This document shows, in pieces, positions 6,480-14,386 of a DNA stretch of 16,917 nucleotides; the first letter of the stretch is position 1, and each line of letters opens with the position of its first letter. The notes under the pieces were generated by a model, which saw only the letters and a program-made list of their open reading frames with translations, had not been told where the DNA came from and did no database searches. The position numbers and the translations under genes were made by a program. Source of the DNA: an uncultured Phascolarctobacterium sp. (lineage in GTDB: Bacteria; Bacillota; Negativicutes; Acidaminococcales; Acidaminococcaceae); NCBI GenBank assembly GCA_900552855.1, contig USBG01000024.1:1-16917 (forward strand), in the 5' to 3' direction.

Positions 6480-7925
6480 GTGCTTGAGAAAAAAATACTG
6501 ACTAATGGCATTATCTTTGATTTCACTAATATGTTTGGTGAGGGTCGTTTAGATGAAGCCAAGGTTCAGCGGGCTTTACAAACACAGGGCAAGGCTGCTT
6601 TTGAAGCAGTAGAAAAGATTCGTGAGTCCGGCGTAGCTAAAAGCCATCTTTCTAAGGATGGTACGCCGGAGCACGTATATTTTCTGCGGATGCCCTATAT
6701 AAAGGAAAATAATCCCAATACTCCGGAATCCATCATCAAGCTGAAGCAGTTTAGTAAATATTTGCAGCAAGTCGATGCTGTAGTGTTTTTAGGCGTGGGA
6801 GGCTCTTACCTTGGTAATAAGGTGTTGATGGACATTTTAGGTGGGTTTCATTGGAACGCCGAAAAGGTAACTCGTCAAGGACAGCCGCGCATTTACTTTT
6901 CTGGTAATAATCTTGATCCCATGGATAGTAATGCACTTTTGTATGAGCTGCATCGTTTATCCATTGAGGAATGCTGTGAGCGTAAGCTACGAGTAATGCT
7001 TGTTCCAATTTCTAAATCCGGAACTACTTTGGAGACTATTACAGCCTTTACTTATTTTTATGATGCTCTTAGTAGAGAAGAAAATATTGCTTTAGAATGT
7101 ACTGTTGTTACTGATTTAAAGGCGGATCCGAAGGACGCGCCGTTATTGCAGCTGGCTGATAAATTTGGCTGGCAGCGCTTTGATATTAAAGAGGGCATTG
7201 GCGGACGTTTTTGTGTAATGACAGATCCAGGACTTGTGACTATGGCTGCTTTAGGCGGTGACATTGAAGAGTTTCTTCTTGGTGCAAGGGATATGGATAC
7301 TTATTGTCAAAGCATGCCTTTGGAGGAAAATCCTGCATTAATTAATGCCCTGACTAAGTTTTTGGCTTATCAGGAGGACCGTACTATCGAAGCCTTTATG
7401 CCTTACAGTATGCAGTTAAAATCGCTTAGTGAATGGTATGTTCAGCTTTTGGCTGAGTCCTTAGGCAAGCGTCTTGATCGTGAGGGAAGTGTGTGTCACT
7501 ATGGCCGTACACCTATTGTGGCGGGAGGGACTACGGATATGCACGCTCAAACTCAGCAGCATCAGGATGGACGTCGTAACAAGGTAGTACAATTTTTGGA
7601 GATTACCTATCCTGCAGAGGAAGCTGTACTGAGGAATCCATTCCAGGATGTTGAATTCTTCAAAAAGTACGATGGTCTGGATATGAACAAGGCTCTGAGA
7701 TTGGCACTTCGTGCTAATGAGGAGGCCTTGACCAGTGATAATCGTCATAATGCTAAATTTGTGCTTCCTAAGCTCAATGAGTATTATTTGGGACAGCTGA
7801 TGTTCTTTTTGATGCTTAGTGTTGCTTATGAAGGCGAGCTGGCTAATGTAGATGCTTACGACCAGCCTGGTGTGGAGGTCTACAAGCGTATTATGAAGGC
7901 TCATCTTGATGAGTGCAAAGCATAG
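6480..7925 (+). CDS. pgi: Glucose-6-phosphate isomerase
   Basis: It interconverts glucose 6-phosphate and fructose 6-phosphate (glycolysis/gluconeogenesis) in the cytoplasm. Two SIS sugar-isomerase domains are visible: GVGGSYLG (105-112) and the phosphate-binding SKSGTT (178-183), then the family signature GIGGRFCVMTDPG (GGRF at 241-244), TDMHAQTQQHQDG, and the C-terminal YDQPGVEVYK (460-469), which contains the conserved lysine. Its 481 residues lie between the roughly 450 of Bacillus-type and 550 of enterobacterial enzymes. Start choice: GTG 6471 and TTG 6474 are also in frame but sit too close to the only SD (AGGA, 6466-6469). GTG 6480 is 10 bases away and is preferred. Start certainty is modest. 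The gene follows purL by 20 bases and precedes two terminators, so it is probably the last gene of a purL-pgi transcript. Confidence 0.95.
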   Translation: MLEKKILTNGIIFDFTNMFGEGRLDEAKVQRALQTQGKAAFEAVEKIRESGVAKSHLSKDGTPEHVYFLRMPYIKENNPNTPESIIKLKQFSKYLQQVDAVVFLGVGGSYLGNKVLMDILGGFHWNAEKVTRQGQPRIYFSGNNLDPMDSNALLYELHRLSIEECCERKLRVMLVPISKSGTTLETITAFTYFYDALSREENIALECTVVTDLKADPKDAPLLQLADKFGWQRFDIKEGIGGRFCVMTDPGLVTMAALGGDIEEFLLGARDMDTYCQSMPLEENPALINALTKFLAYQEDRTIEAFMPYSMQLKSLSEWYVQLLAESLGKRLDREGSVCHYGRTPIVAGGTTDMHAQTQQHQDGRRNKVVQFLEITYPAEEAVLRNPFQDVEFFKKYDGLDMNKALRLALRANEEALTSDNRHNAKFVLPKLNEYYLGQLMFFLMLSVAYEGELANVDAYDQPGVEVYKRIMKAHLDECKA

Positions 7926-7938
7926 TAGTAAAAAATTT

Positions 7939-7972
7939 AATCCTGCTCTCGGTTTCGAGGGCAGGATTTTTT
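7939..7972 (+). terminator. Intrinsic terminator 1 after pgi
   Basis: AATCCTGC (7939-7946) pairs with GCAGGATT (7961-7968), with a further inner stem CTCG / CGAG around the loop GTTT, and the stem runs into a T6 tail. It begins 13 bases after the pgi stop codon. Confidence 0.9.
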
Positions 7973-8026
7973 GTATCTTTGTAACATTGTTGGCAAATAT
8001 TAATAGTTTATCAGAAGAATTTTACA

Positions 8027-8054
8027 AACTCCTGCTGAAAAGCAGGAGTTTTTT
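8027..8054 (+). terminator. Intrinsic terminator 2 after pgi
   Basis: AACTCCTGCT (8027-8036) pairs with AGCAGGAGTT (8041-8050): a 10-bp perfect stem with a GAAA tetraloop and a T6 tail. It lies 54 bases beyond the first terminator and faces the same way. The 7973-8026 interval holds no open frame and no convincing promoter. Confidence 0.9.
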
Positions 8055-8086
8055 ACTAATTGCACGAATATCTAAAGTTATAAAAT

Positions 8087-8092
8087 TATAAT
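8087..8092 (+). promoter_or_regulatory. Candidate -10 of the lapA-recJ operon
   Basis: A perfect TATAAT (8087-8092) lies about 25 bases before the first gene of the operon and just after the tandem terminators, so a promoter is needed here. No clear -35 stands 17 bases upstream: TTGCAC at 8060-8065 is 21 bases away. An alternative -10 is TAAAAT at 8081-8086, which is 15 bases from that TTGCAC. Confidence 0.45.
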
Positions 8093-8116
8093 TCTTAAAA
8101 TAGCAAAGGAGTGAAG

Positions 8117-8482
8117 ATGATGTTTTTGTTTTTTACTATTATCATGATTGCGTTAAGTATTTTAGTTGCTATGTTTGCTATTCAAAATGCTGTTACTGTT
8201 CCCCTAAACTTTATTCTGTGGGAGTTTAATAGCTCCTTAGTTCTTGTTATTTTGGGTGCATTTTTTGCAGGCGTAATGGTTGCCTCCTGTTTCCTGCTTA
8301 TAGCCAAGGCTCGTCACTATCTTGCTGACAAAAAATTGCGTGAGGAAATGACCTTGCTGCAAAATGAAAATAAGCGTTTAGAGGAGCGTATTGCTATGCT
8401 GCAGCATACGCAAATTATGCATCAGGAAGCTGAAGCTAAGGTAAAGAATGCTGCTAATACTGACGAGGTTAAAAAGTTATGA
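8117..8482 (+). CDS. LapA-domain (DUF1049) inner-membrane protein
   Basis: A small membrane protein of 121 residues resembling lipopolysaccharide assembly protein A-domain (DUF1049) proteins. The first hydrophobic segment (about 2-22) is followed by the family-like pattern FAIQNAVTVPLNFILWEF. A second membrane segment follows (about 39-63, GAFFAGVMVASCFLLIA). The rest is a charged cytoplasmic coiled coil (about 70-115: EEMTLLQNENKRLEERIAML). In proteobacteria LapA works with LapB in controlling LPS synthesis; whether this homologue does so is unknown. AAAGGAG (8105-8111) selects ATG 8117 (5-base spacing) or ATG 8120 (8 bases). The GTG at 8111 overlaps the SD and is unlikely. The stop codon overlaps the recJ start (ATGA), so the two are translationally coupled. 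Confidence 0.8.
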   Translation: MMFLFFTIIMIALSILVAMFAIQNAVTVPLNFILWEFNSSLVLVILGAFFAGVMVASCFLLIAKARHYLADKKLREEMTLLQNENKRLEERIAMLQHTQIMHQEAEAKVKNAANTDEVKKL

Positions 8483-10860
8483 TTAGCAAGCAAAGTATTT
8501 GGAAAATAGGTGAATATGACAAGGATAAGGCTGGCTGTTTTGCTGCAGAGCTGGGAATTTCACCCCTTGTTACAGGTATTTTATTGGAACGTGATTTTAA
8601 TACACCAGCCGAAATGCGTGAATTTCTGTATGGAAGCGATAAGCCTTTTCATGACCCGTTTCTAATGAAGGATATGCGCAAAACAGTTAAGCGTATTGAA
8701 AAAGCTATTGCCGATAATGAAAAAATTACTGTGTATGGTGACTATGATGTGGATGGTATAACAGCATCGTCCTTACTTTATGTTTATTTAAAGGGACGTG
8801 GAGCTAATGTCAATACATATATTCCACAGCGTAAAAGTGAAGGTTATGGACTGAATGATGAGGCCTTGAAAACAATTTTTGAAAGTGGTACAGGCTTGGT
8901 AATCACGGTGGACTGCGGCATTAGTGGTCTGCACGAGGTTGAAAGAGCTCCTAAGGGTATGGATATTATCATTACGGACCATCATCATATTCCAGAGGTT
9001 CTTCCACCCGCATATGCTATTGTCAATCCCAAGCAGGCAGACTGCCAGTATCCCTTTAAGGAGCTTAGTGGTGTAGGTGTTGCCTACAAGCTATGCCAGG
9101 CTATGGAGCTGGGTTCTGCTTCAGAAAATAGGCTGCCGGAATGGCAGGAGCTGACAGAGCTAGCTGCCTTGGGTACAGTTGCAGATATTGTACCGCTTTT
9201 AGGCGAAAATCGTGAAATTGTTCGTCGTGGTTTAACCGCAATGGAAAATACTAAGCTAGTTGGACTGCGCGCTTTAATGAAGGCTAGTGGTTGCCCTGAA
9301 AAGGGACTAATTTCTGAAAATATAGGCTTTGGCCTGGCGCCTCGTCTCAACGCTGTGGGACGCTTGGAGCATGCTCAGTCTGCTGTAGAGCTTTTGGTAA
9401 CAGAAGACCCTGAAAAGGCTAGAAGTATTGCTGAAATGCTCAATAGAGAAAATGCTTTGCGCCAGCAAATTTGTCGTGAGATTCAAGAGCAGGCAGAAGC
9501 ATTGCTAGCCATGGAGGAGCATATTGATACAGCAATAGTTTTGGCCTCTGAGGGTTGGCATCAGGGTGTAATAGGTATCGTTGCGTCCCGTCTTGTGGAT
9601 AAGTATCATCTGCCAACAATTTTAATTAGTGTAGATGGTGATATGGCTAAAGGTAGCTGTCGCAGTATTGAGGCTCTTGATTTATATGAGGCCATTGCGG
9701 CTGAGTCAGACCTTTTAACCCAATTTGGTGGTCATCATCAGGCAGCAGGACTGACGCTTCCAGCAGCCAATATTTCTGAATTTAAGCGTCGCTTTAAAAA
9801 CTTTGTCAAGTCTAAGCTACAGGAAGAGGATTATCTTCCCAGGCTAGAGATTGATAGCGAAATTTGTAATCAGATTACTGTTAAAGACCTAGAAGAGCTT
9901 AAGCTTTTAGAACCCTGTGGTTGTCGTAATAAAGCACCTGTTTTTGCTTTCCGTAATGCTTTAATCCGCAATGAGCGTGTTATAGGCAAGGACAGAAATC
10001 ATCTGCAGTTTGTAGTTAATAAGGGTGATTATAGCTATCGCTCCGTAATGTGGAACAAGGCTTGCCTGATGCCAGTGCTTTTTGATAATATGATTGCTGA
10101 TATTGCCTTTCAGCCTAAGATAAATGAATGGAATGGCGGAAGCAGTGTGCAGCTACGTGCAGACTCTATTCGTCAGCGCTTTACACTGGGAGATTTGCGT
10201 CATAGTAATGAGGATAAACAAAGCCTGATGGAGGCCTTTGCTAGAGTAGGAGATAGAATTCAGGTTTTGGTAAAAGCTTTGGATAATGCACCTAAGCTCC
10301 AGGGTGAGCTTAATGAGCATATTGAATTTATTACCTATGAACAGTTAAAGCCACAGTTTTTAGCAGATAAGAGCTCTGATAAGCATGCTGATAATATTAT
10401 AGAGCTGTGTGACAGCATTTTATTATATGATATCCCTGAGCTGCCCTTAAAGGCACTTTTAGCATATTTTAAAAAGCATGGTGTTAACCAGACGGTAATG
10501 CTCTTTAACTGTAGGGATTTAGAGGAAGCGTCAAGGGAGGCTCATATAGAATATCCTCATCGTGAGGCAATGACAGTGGCTTATCGTACGATGATGGATG
10601 CACTGCTTAAGCGTGGAAGTTTGGAGCTGAATGCACTTCCGGAATGCTTTATGGGAAAAGTTAGTGGCAATGCTGTGAAAATTATGGAGCAACTTGGTTT
10701 TATTACTATAAATAATGGTATAATATCTAAAGGCGTCATTAAGCGTTGTAATTTGGAGGATGCACCCCTTTATTCCTCCGTACAGCATAAGCGTCAGACG
10801 CAGATCAATATGTATAAAGAGAACATGCGCCAAAGCCAGCATGATTTATTGCGTGGCTAG
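8479..10860 (+). CDS. recJ: Single-stranded-DNA-specific exonuclease RecJ
   Basis: A cytoplasmic 5'-3' exonuclease on single-stranded DNA, used in recombination and mismatch/base-excision repair; Mn/Mg dependent. The DHH catalytic core is intact: motif I DYDVDG (88-93), TVDCGIS with Asp145, the DHH triad Asp167-His168-His169, and GTVADIVPL with Asp236. The DHHA1 domain ends in GGHHQAAG (417-424). An OB-fold region (about 460-565) and a C-terminal extension to 793 follow, as in long Firmicutes RecJ proteins; E. coli RecJ is about 577 residues. Start: ATG 8479 overlaps the lapA-like stop, with GAGG (8465-8468) 10 bases upstream. The Firmicutes neighbours rel and dtd follow. The frequently seen apt gene is absent between recJ and rel. 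Confidence 0.96.
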   Translation: MISKQSIWKIGEYDKDKAGCFAAELGISPLVTGILLERDFNTPAEMREFLYGSDKPFHDPFLMKDMRKTVKRIEKAIADNEKITVYGDYDVDGITASSLLYVYLKGRGANVNTYIPQRKSEGYGLNDEALKTIFESGTGLVITVDCGISGLHEVERAPKGMDIIITDHHHIPEVLPPAYAIVNPKQADCQYPFKELSGVGVAYKLCQAMELGSASENRLPEWQELTELAALGTVADIVPLLGENREIVRRGLTAMENTKLVGLRALMKASGCPEKGLISENIGFGLAPRLNAVGRLEHAQSAVELLVTEDPEKARSIAEMLNRENALRQQICREIQEQAEALLAMEEHIDTAIVLASEGWHQGVIGIVASRLVDKYHLPTILISVDGDMAKGSCRSIEALDLYEAIAAESDLLTQFGGHHQAAGLTLPAANISEFKRRFKNFVKSKLQEEDYLPRLEIDSEICNQITVKDLEELKLLEPCGCRNKAPVFAFRNALIRNERVIGKDRNHLQFVVNKGDYSYRSVMWNKACLMPVLFDNMIADIAFQPKINEWNGGSSVQLRADSIRQRFTLGDLRHSNEDKQSLMEAFARVGDRIQVLVKALDNAPKLQGELNEHIEFITYEQLKPQFLADKSSDKHADNIIELCDSILLYDIPELPLKALLAYFKKHGVNQTVMLFNCRDLEEASREAHIEYPHREAMTVAYRTMMDALLKRGSLELNALPECFMGKVSGNAVKIMEQLGFITINNGIISKGVIKRCNLEDAPLYSSVQHKRQTQINMYKENMRQSQHDLLRG

Positions 10861-10866
10861 CGCTAT

Positions 10867-10896
10867 GGCTGGAGATATCCTAAGGGATGACCAGCC
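10867..10896 (+). other. Hairpin in the recJ-rel gap
   Basis: GGCTGG (10867-10872) pairs with CCAGCC (10891-10896), and inside it ATCC (10877-10880) pairs with GGAT (10885-10888). No T-tract follows, so it does not look like a terminator. It may be a processing or stabilising structure. A second, weaker hairpin (CGCCCA ... TGGGTG, about 10912-10932) follows just before the rel start. Confidence 0.4.
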
Positions 10897-10951
10897 TAAT
10901 AGATAATTTATGCGCCCATTTTTGCAGTGGGTGTAGATGGGAGTGGGGAGT

Positions 10952-13189
10952 ATGCCCTCTACGATTGACACTAATGTTAGTGATGTAAATGTACTTTTTG
11001 CTAAAATTGAAGCATATTTAAATCCAGATCAGGTTGCCTTTGTACGCAGGGCCTATGATCTTGCTGCAGAGGCCCATTCTGCTCAGTTTCGTAAATCAGG
11101 TGAGCCTTATATTATCCATCCTATTGGAGTAGTAGGTATTTTAGCCAGCTTGCAGATGGATGAGCGTACTTTAGCTGCTGCTTTCTTGCACGACGTAGTT
11201 GAGGATACGGACTATACAATAGCTGATATTACTGAGCGCTTTGGTGGAATAGTTGCTAATCTGGTTGATGGTGTGACTAAATTAGGAAAAATTGAGTACG
11301 TTTCTAAGGAAGATAGACAAATAGAAAACTACCGTAAGATGTTTTTGGCAATGGCTAGAGATATTCGTGTGGTGCTTATAAAGCTTGCGGACAGATTACA
11401 TAACATGCGTACCATGAAGTATATGCCGGTACATAAGCAGCAGTCTATTTCTCGTGAAACCCTAGAGATTTATGCGCCTTTAGCTCATCGTCTTGGTATC
11501 TATACCATTAAATGGGAGCTGGAGGATTTATCCTTCCGTTATTTGGAGCCTGATATTTACTATAATCTGATGGAGCAGGTTAAGGTAAAACGCAGCGAGC
11601 GTGAAGGTATGATTAATGATGCTATGGCCGATTTGAAGGCTGCTGTAGAAAAGGCAGGCATTCGCTGCGAGATTCAGGGACGACCTAAGAATTTTTATAG
11701 CATTCATAAAAAAATGCTGCGTGACCATAAATCCTTAAGTGAAATTTATGACCTTTTAGCAATTCGTGTTTTGGTTGATACGGTTAAGGATTGCTATGGT
11801 ACTCTTGGTATAGTTCATAGTATGTGGAAACCGATTCCCGGACGCTTTAAGGACTATGTTGCTGTTCCTAAATCTAATATGTATCAGTCTCTGCATACTA
11901 CTGTTATGAGTAATGCGGGTCAGCCGTTGGAAATCCAAATCCGTACCTTTGAGATGCACCGTATCAGCGAATATGGTATTGCTGCTCATTGGCGTTATAA
12001 GGAAAGTGGCGGCAGTAAGCCTGCTGCTGGTGGTGACAAGGGCTTTGATGCCAAGCTGTCCTGGCTGCGTCAGCTGTTGGAATGGCATAATGATATGAAT
12101 GATTCCCGTGATTTTGTTAACACGGTTAAAATGGATATTTTTGCTGACGAGGTCTTTGTATTTACTCCTCGTGGTGATGTTATTGACCTGCCTGTAGGTA
12201 GTGTGCCTATAGATTTTGCATATCGTATCCATACTGATGTTGGTAATCGTTGTGTTGGTGCTAAGGTCAACGGACGCATTGTTCCCTTGGATTATCAACT
12301 TAAGAATGGTGATATTGTTGAGGTTATTACATCTAAGCAGTCCAGCGGACCTAGCCGCGATTGGTTAAATATTATTGGCTCCTCTGATACCCGTAATAAA
12401 ATCCGCAGCTGGTTTAAAAAGGAACGTCGTGAGGAAAATATTGTCAAAGGTCGTGAAATGCTGGAGCGTGAGGTTAAACGCTTAGGCTATGAGCTTAAGG
12501 CTCTTGTTTCTCCTGAAAAGCTACGTGAGGTAGGCTGCAAGCTGCGTATTGACTCTGATGAAAATTTGCTAGCAACCTTGGGCTATGGCGGTGTAACCTT
12601 AAATACGGTTATGTCTAAGCTGGTGGAGATTTATAAGCGCGAACAGCAGCTTACTACTACTAAGGATTTGGCGCAGGTTTTGGCAGAGCTGAAGCCTCGC
12701 AAGTCTAAGGCTAAGTCTAGTCACGGCATTCTTGTAAAGGGTGAAGAAGGGATTATGGTTAAGCTTGCTCGTTGCTGCAATCCTATTCCTGGAGATCCTG
12801 TTATAGGCTATATAACTAGAGGCAGCGGTATTTCTGTACATCGTGCAGATTGTCCAAATGTGCTTAGTAATAATCCTGATGAACAAAAACGCCTGATTGA
12901 GGTAGCATGGGACATTGGTATTAATGATGTTTACAAGGTTAATATTGTAATTACCTCGGGTGACCGTCCTGGCATTATGAGTGAGATTATGAATATCGTC
13001 AGCGAGGCTAAAGTTAATATTTCTTCCTTAAATGGCCATACTGATAAAAATAAAATTGCTATTTTGCATTTAGGTCTTGATATTGTCAGCTTAGAGCAGC
13101 TAGAATATGTTATGAATAAAATACGTCGTATGAAGGGCGTATTTACAGTAGAGCGTGTGCTTTCCACAGCTAACGGAGGTAAGAAATGA
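10952..13189 (+). CDS. rel: Bifunctional (p)ppGpp synthetase/hydrolase Rel
   Basis: A cytoplasmic, ribosome-associated enzyme that makes and degrades (p)ppGpp in the stringent response. Its 745 residues match the family. Order: an HD hydrolase domain with the intact HDVVEDT (His80-Asp81); the synthetase domain with RFKDYVAVPKSNMYQSLHT (RFKD at 298-301, the R-x-K-D form typical of bifunctional enzymes) and EIQIRT (Glu327, Gln329); a TGS domain (about 393-453); a Cys-containing zinc-finger-like domain (Cys608-Cys609, His630, Cys634); and a C-terminal ACT domain (about 663-745). Both activities look intact. Start: ATG 10952 has GGGAG (10939-10943) 8 bases upstream. ATG 10937 is in frame but has only a poor SD. 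Its stop codon overlaps the dtd start. Gln codons are 15 CAG to 4 CAA, the reverse of purL. Confidence 0.96.
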   Translation: MPSTIDTNVSDVNVLFAKIEAYLNPDQVAFVRRAYDLAAEAHSAQFRKSGEPYIIHPIGVVGILASLQMDERTLAAAFLHDVVEDTDYTIADITERFGGIVANLVDGVTKLGKIEYVSKEDRQIENYRKMFLAMARDIRVVLIKLADRLHNMRTMKYMPVHKQQSISRETLEIYAPLAHRLGIYTIKWELEDLSFRYLEPDIYYNLMEQVKVKRSEREGMINDAMADLKAAVEKAGIRCEIQGRPKNFYSIHKKMLRDHKSLSEIYDLLAIRVLVDTVKDCYGTLGIVHSMWKPIPGRFKDYVAVPKSNMYQSLHTTVMSNAGQPLEIQIRTFEMHRISEYGIAAHWRYKESGGSKPAAGGDKGFDAKLSWLRQLLEWHNDMNDSRDFVNTVKMDIFADEVFVFTPRGDVIDLPVGSVPIDFAYRIHTDVGNRCVGAKVNGRIVPLDYQLKNGDIVEVITSKQSSGPSRDWLNIIGSSDTRNKIRSWFKKERREENIVKGREMLEREVKRLGYELKALVSPEKLREVGCKLRIDSDENLLATLGYGGVTLNTVMSKLVEIYKREQQLTTTKDLAQVLAELKPRKSKAKSSHGILVKGEEGIMVKLARCCNPIPGDPVIGYITRGSGISVHRADCPNVLSNNPDEQKRLIEVAWDIGINDVYKVNIVITSGDRPGIMSEIMNIVSEAKVNISSLNGHTDKNKIAILHLGLDIVSLEQLEYVMNKIRRMKGVFTVERVLSTANGGKK

Positions 13190-13635
13190 GAGCAGTTGTA
13201 CAGCGTGTTGATCGCGCTAGCGTTACTGTAGATGGCAGCGTTACCGGTAAGGTCAATAAAGGTCTTTTGGTGCTTCTTGGTGTTGCTGAGGGTGATACTG
13301 ATAAGGATCTAAATTATATTGTTGATAAGGTTACTGGCCTGCGCATTTTTGAAGATGAAAACGAAAAGATGAATTTATCAGTACAGGATGTGGGTGGCGA
13401 AATTTTGGCAGTAAGCCAATTTACTCTTTGTGGTGATTGCCGTAAGGGTAAGCGTCCGTCCTTTGATAAGGCTGCAAAGCCGGATATTGCTAATGCCTAT
13501 TATGAGCGCTTTGTAGATGCCTGTCGTGAAAAAAATATTCACGTAGAAACTGGTATTTTTCGTGCTCATATGCTGGTGGAGCTTGTTAATAATGGTCCTG
13601 TTACGATTCTTTTAGACAGCACAAAATTGCTGTAG
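13186..13635 (+). CDS. dtd: D-aminoacyl-tRNA deacylase
   Basis: It hydrolyses D-aminoacyl-tRNA (and glycyl-tRNA-Ala), freeing tRNA and protecting translation; a cytoplasmic dimer. The 149-residue length is typical. It begins MRAVVQRVDRASVTVDG and carries the two active-site signatures: SQFTLCGD (from Ser77-Gln78) and NNGPVT with the Gly137-Pro138 pair that enforces chiral selection. GGAGG (13175-13179) lies 6 bases before the ATG, and the ATG overlaps the rel TGA, so translation is coupled. Its place after rel is the standard Firmicutes order. Confidence 0.97.
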   Translation: MRAVVQRVDRASVTVDGSVTGKVNKGLLVLLGVAEGDTDKDLNYIVDKVTGLRIFEDENEKMNLSVQDVGGEILAVSQFTLCGDCRKGKRPSFDKAAKPDIANAYYERFVDACREKNIHVETGIFRAHMLVELVNNGPVTILLDSTKLL

Positions 13636-13639
13636 TATT

Positions 13640-13672
13640 TAAATGCTTTTGGTGCATTTACTGCCTCAAGGC
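13640..13672 (+). other. Hairpins directly after dtd
   Basis: TAAATGC (13640-13646) pairs with GCATTTA (13654-13660), loop TTTTGGT. A mini-stem GCC / GGC with loop TCAA (13663-13672) follows. They start a few bases after the dtd stop. The tail is GTAGATGTTTGTTTT, only moderately T-rich, so a weak terminator or processing site is possible. Confidence 0.4.
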
Positions 13673-13673
13673 G

Positions 13674-13740
13674 TAGATGTTTGTTTTAAATATACCTGCT
13701 CCTTATCCTATTTTGGGTAAGGAGCATTTAGATGTTTGTT
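13674..13740 (+). repeat. 12-bp direct repeat flanking a hairpin
   Basis: TAGATGTTTGTT occurs exactly at 13674-13685 and again at 13729-13740. The shorter GCATTTA also repeats (13654-13660, 13724-13730), each time as the end of a hairpin arm. This looks like a duplicated 3'-end cassette. Confidence 0.6.
13697..13740 (+). terminator. Strong hairpin before the MBL gene (possible attenuator)
   Basis: TGCTCCTTA (13697-13705) pairs with TAAGGAGCA (13718-13726), with an extra CC/GG pair inside the loop. The tail TTTAGATGTTTGTT is T-rich but interrupted. It lies 30 bases before the start of the MBL hydrolase gene, so it may partly terminate transcription inside the operon. Confidence 0.45.
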
Positions 13741-13756
13741 GAAAGGAGCTATAAGA

Positions 13757-14383
13757 ATGAAAATATACTCTCGTGAGGTTGGTCATATTGGTACTAACTG
13801 CTATGTGGTTGTGAATGAAAAAGATGGGGAATGCTTTGTAGTTGACCCAGGTGGAGATTGCGATGTTATAATGAAAATGGCAGAGGCTGCTAATGCTAAA
13901 ATTGTTGCTATCCTGTTGACTCATGGTCATAGCGATCATATTGGTGCTTTAGATGAACTTCGCAAGGCTACTGGTGCTACTGTGTATATGAGCGAGGAGG
14001 ATGCAGAATGCTTAAGCAGTCCTACTACTAACCTATCTGCTTTTTGGGGTATGAACATGACCTCTGCACCTGCGGAAAACTACGTTGAAGACGGCGAGGT
14101 TATTTTCGTAGCAGGTATGGAATTAAAATGCCTGGCAACACCTGGTCATACCAAAGGCGGCGTGTGCTACTATAGCAAGGAAGCAGCAGTAGTATTTGTT
14201 GGTGATACTATTTTCTGTGAGTCCATTGGTCGTACAGATTTCCCTGGTGGCAGTTATTCCGGACTTTTGGATTCCATCAGAAGTAAGCTTTTGACTCTTG
14301 ATGATGATGTAACATTATTGCCTGGACATGGTCCGAAAACTACTGTTGGCTGGGAGCGCCGTAGAAATCCCTTTTTGCAATAA
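13757..14383 (+). CDS. MBL-fold metallo-hydrolase (glyoxalase II-like)
   Basis: A cytoplasmic metallo-beta-lactamase-fold hydrolase of 208 residues, similar to the small glyoxalase II-like (YcbL-type) proteins. All metal ligands are visible: HGHSDH (His56-x-His58-x-Asp60-His61), His131 in TPGHTKGG, Asp150 in VGDTIF, and His191 in LLPGHGP. The segment FCESIGRTDFPGG is typical of this subgroup. The likely substrates are thioesters; the physiological one is unknown, and no glyoxalase I lies nearby. AAAGGAG (13742-13748) stands 8 bases before ATG 13757; a TTG at 13736 is in frame but lies upstream of the SD. This gene normally lies between dtd and hemZ in Firmicutes. Here an AI-2E family gene follows after 3 bases. 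Confidence 0.92.
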   Translation: MKIYSREVGHIGTNCYVVVNEKDGECFVVDPGGDCDVIMKMAEAANAKIVAILLTHGHSDHIGALDELRKATGATVYMSEEDAECLSSPTTNLSAFWGMNMTSAPAENYVEDGEVIFVAGMELKCLATPGHTKGGVCYYSKEAAVVFVGDTIFCESIGRTDFPGGSYSGLLDSIRSKLLTLDDDVTLLPGHGPKTTVGWERRRNPFLQ

Positions 14384-14386
14384 AAA

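Noticed and set aside
11756..12298. A 180-codon minus-strand frame inside rel
   Set aside because: It is antisense to the synthetase and TGS coding region of rel and has no start signal or family resemblance.
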